From the NCBI RefSeq assembly GCF_900167005.1, contig NZ_FUXW01000008.1:1-64000 (forward strand): DNA of 64,000 bases. Direction: 5' to 3'. This DNA is from Butyricicoccus pullicaecorum DSM 23266. Its GTDB lineage: Bacteria > Bacillota > Clostridia > Oscillospirales > Butyricicoccaceae. The notes beneath the pieces were generated by a model that saw only the letters and a list, made by a program, of their open reading frames with translations, had not been told where the DNA came from and searched no databases. The translations under genes and the position numbers were made by a program. This document shows, one piece after another, positions 62,649-64,000 of this stretch; the first letter of the stretch is position 1, and the number at the start of each line of letters is the position of its first letter.

Positions 62649-63138
62649 CCACCGCACCAATTATTGAAGCTTTCGCTCAAGCCTTTCTCGAACCTTGCGG
62701 AACCAGAAAAGGCCCCAGTGGGGCGTTTTCCCGCAAGGCTGTGGCCGACTTGTTCGGCCAAGGCCCTAACACGTGGGCACCGCCTGAGCCGGACTCCGCA
62801 GAGTCCGGAAACCCCCTTTTGATTCCGGCCAAAGCCGGAATCAACCAAAACAAAAATGAAAGGCGCGACCCGCAGGTCGCGCAATACTCCCGCGGCTGAA
62901 AGCCGCTCATGAAAACCGTTCCGAGAGGAACGGTTTTCTTTTTTTGTCGGGATTTATTGAAACCCGGGCCGGACACCGGGTTTCAAGAGGGGATTCCGCC
63001 GTCTGCGGACGGCGGCCAGCCTGCGCGGCTGAAGCGCGCCAGGGAACTCGTCCCCTGGACCCCGATTTTCGCCTAGCGCTCGTTTTATCCGCGCACGGCG
63101 CGGGAAAAAGGATAGTGACCTACGGGCCGGGCGGGAAT
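62649..63138. repeat. MPE copy 11, scrambled copy with distinct modules
   Basis: CCACCGCACC follows the DedA stop at once. Shares TGGCCGACTTGTTCGGCCA and a GGGGCGTTTTCCCGCAAGG stretch with copy 3, then GGACTCCGCAGAGTCC, GATTCCGGCC/GGCCGGAATC, GCGCGACCCGCAGGTCGCGC, GCGGCTGAAAGCCGC, AAAACCGTTCC/GGAACGGTTTT, GAAACCCGG/CCGGGTTTC, CCGCCGTCTGCGGACGGCGG, CCAGGGAACTCGTCCCCTGG and the nested-stem module 63075-63127. The right terminus is missing; instead GGGCGGGAATCGG follows. Confidence 0.85.
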
Positions 63139-63239
63139 CGGCTGTTCCGTTTGCGTTCTGATTCTCGCAACAAAACCCCACAAAATTGCCAAAAAACGTC
63201 GAAAATTCCGCTGTTTTTGAATTGTAACCCGGAAAAAGT

Positions 63240-63268
63240 TTGCATTATGCGGTCTTGTGTGCTACAAT
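63240..63268 (+). promoter_or_regulatory. Promoter of dusB
   Basis: TTGCAT (63240-63245), 17-bp spacer, TACAAT (63263-63268). Confidence 0.65.
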
Positions 63269-63303
63269 AAGACGGAATCAAAAAACGACAAGGAGGCCGA
63301 ACT

Positions 63304-64000
63304 GTGTTCTGTATCGGCAACGTAAATCTACCGAATCGCTTGATCTTAGCCCCGATGGCGGGCGTGACCGACCTGGCATTTCGCCAGATCTGCCGGGAAC
63401 ACGGCGCAGGATTGACCGTTACCGAGATGGTCAGTGCAAAGGCGATGGAGTTCGGAGACAAAAAGACACCCAAGCTGCTCCGTCTCGCGCCCGGAGAACA
63501 TCCGGCTTCCGCCCAGATTTTCGGCTCTGACCCCGAATGCATGGCGCGCAGCGCACAGCGTGCGCTCGAGATCTCGGGCTGTGAGATCATTGATATTAAC
63601 ATGGGCTGCCCTGCGCCCAAGATCGTAAACAATGGCGACGGCTCGGCGCTTATGAAGTCCCCCGACCTTGCCGCACGCATTGTCGAGGCGGTAAAGAAGG
63701 CCGTACCTGTGCCCGTCACTGTTAAGTTCCGCATGGGCTGGGACGCGAACAGCATCAACTGCGTGGAGTTTGCACGCATGTGCGAGCAGGCCGGCGCGGA
63801 CATGATTGCCGTGCACGGACGCACCCGCAGCCAGCAGTACAGCGGACAGGCCAACTGGGACATCATCCGCGCGGTCAAGCAGGTCGTGTCTGTTCCGGTC
63901 ACGGCAAACGGCGACGTTTTTACCCCGGAGGACGTGCCGCGCATTCTGGCGCACACGGGCGCGGACTTCGTGATGATTGGCCGCGGCAGTCTGGGTGACC
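63304..64000 (+). CDS. dusB: tRNA-dihydrouridine synthase DusB, 3' end beyond the window
   Basis: The GTG at 63304 (behind AAGGAGG) opens a frame running off the window end at 232 residues. LAPMAGVTDLAFRQICREHGA, TEMVSAKAM, IDINMGCPAPKIVNNGDGSALMK, VKFRMGWD and IAVHGRTRSQQYSGQANWD are DusB/flavin-binding barrel motifs, including the catalytic Cys in NMGCPAPK. The enzyme reduces uridine to dihydrouridine in tRNA. A strong promoter lies just upstream. Confidence 0.93.
   Translation, partial: MFCIGNVNLPNRLILAPMAGVTDLAFRQICREHGAGLTVTEMVSAKAMEFGDKKTPKLLRLAPGEHPASAQIFGSDPECMARSAQRALEISGCEIIDINMGCPAPKIVNNGDGSALMKSPDLAARIVEAVKKAVPVPVTVKFRMGWDANSINCVEFARMCEQAGADMIAVHGRTRSQQYSGQANWDIIRAVKQVVSVPVTANGDVFTPEDVPRILAHTGADFVMIGRGSLGD

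Overview
This window looks like a chromosomal segment of a GC-rich, spore-forming Clostridia member. An Oscillospirales/Butyricicoccus-like gut anaerobe is my best guess, but this is inferred from gene content and not from a marker search. The pointers are SpoIIE, SLH-domain S-layer-type proteins, strong AGGAGG ribosome binding sites with many GTG/TTG starts, sigma-A promoters, and two ParB/Spo0J-type parS sites. parS together with ftsH, spoIIE and dusB suggests the window lies in the origin-proximal part of the chromosome.

Layout. 1-9.2 kb: a TetR regulator and PutP-type Na+/solute symporter; a minus-strand cell-wall/sporulation cluster (SpoIID-like protein with peptidoglycan-binding repeats) bracketed by parS sites; ftsH; and an HTH/desulforedoxin-like fusion. 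9.3-11.1 kb: asnB. 11.2-23.7 kb: a compact phage-derived packaging and virion module (Mor-like protein, TerS, TerL, P22-like portal, Prp-type protease, scaffold, N4-gp56-type capsid, connector and tail genes, XRE repressor) with no integrase, replication or lysis cassette visible. 23.8-25.7 kb: nadE. 26-42 kb: a cell-surface island with two very large SLH paralogues, a WG-repeat/SLH protein and two Asp-rich proteins carrying copper-amine-oxidase-N domains. 42-46 kb: an ArsC-like protein, an orphan resolvase-type HTH protein, and a padR-DUF1700-DUF4097-pspC envelope operon. 46-56.4 kb: housekeeping genes (ddl-murI, DUF1934-argS, S41 protease, prmA, rsmE). 56.4-56.8 kb: three tRNAs (Met, Glu, Val). 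57-64 kb: a lipoprotein, a YitT protein, spoIIE, a DedA protein and dusB (cut by the window end).

The most unusual content is a family of long modular repeats, here called mosaic palindromic elements (MPE, my label). There are twelve loci, together about 4.8 kb or 7.5% of the window. Full copies end in GCACCGCACC/GGTGCGGTGC inverted termini. Inside they are almost entirely strings of short hairpins (terminator-like, GC palindromes, direct and inverted CCCGG or CCGGAATC hairpins). Between copies the hairpin sequences are swapped while base pairing is kept. They sit at or within about 10 bp of stop codons, two lie inside the phage late gene run, and two bracket the parS/cell-wall cluster with 12-nt gaps on both sides.

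How the parts relate: most genes are ordinary vegetative or envelope functions, and the envelope theme is strong (S-layer-like proteins, Asp-rich surface proteins, peptidoglycan precursors through ddl/murI, sporulation protein SpoIIE, PspC operon). The phage module appears to carry a LexA-type SOS box upstream of terS and a multi-site operator upstream of its XRE regulator.
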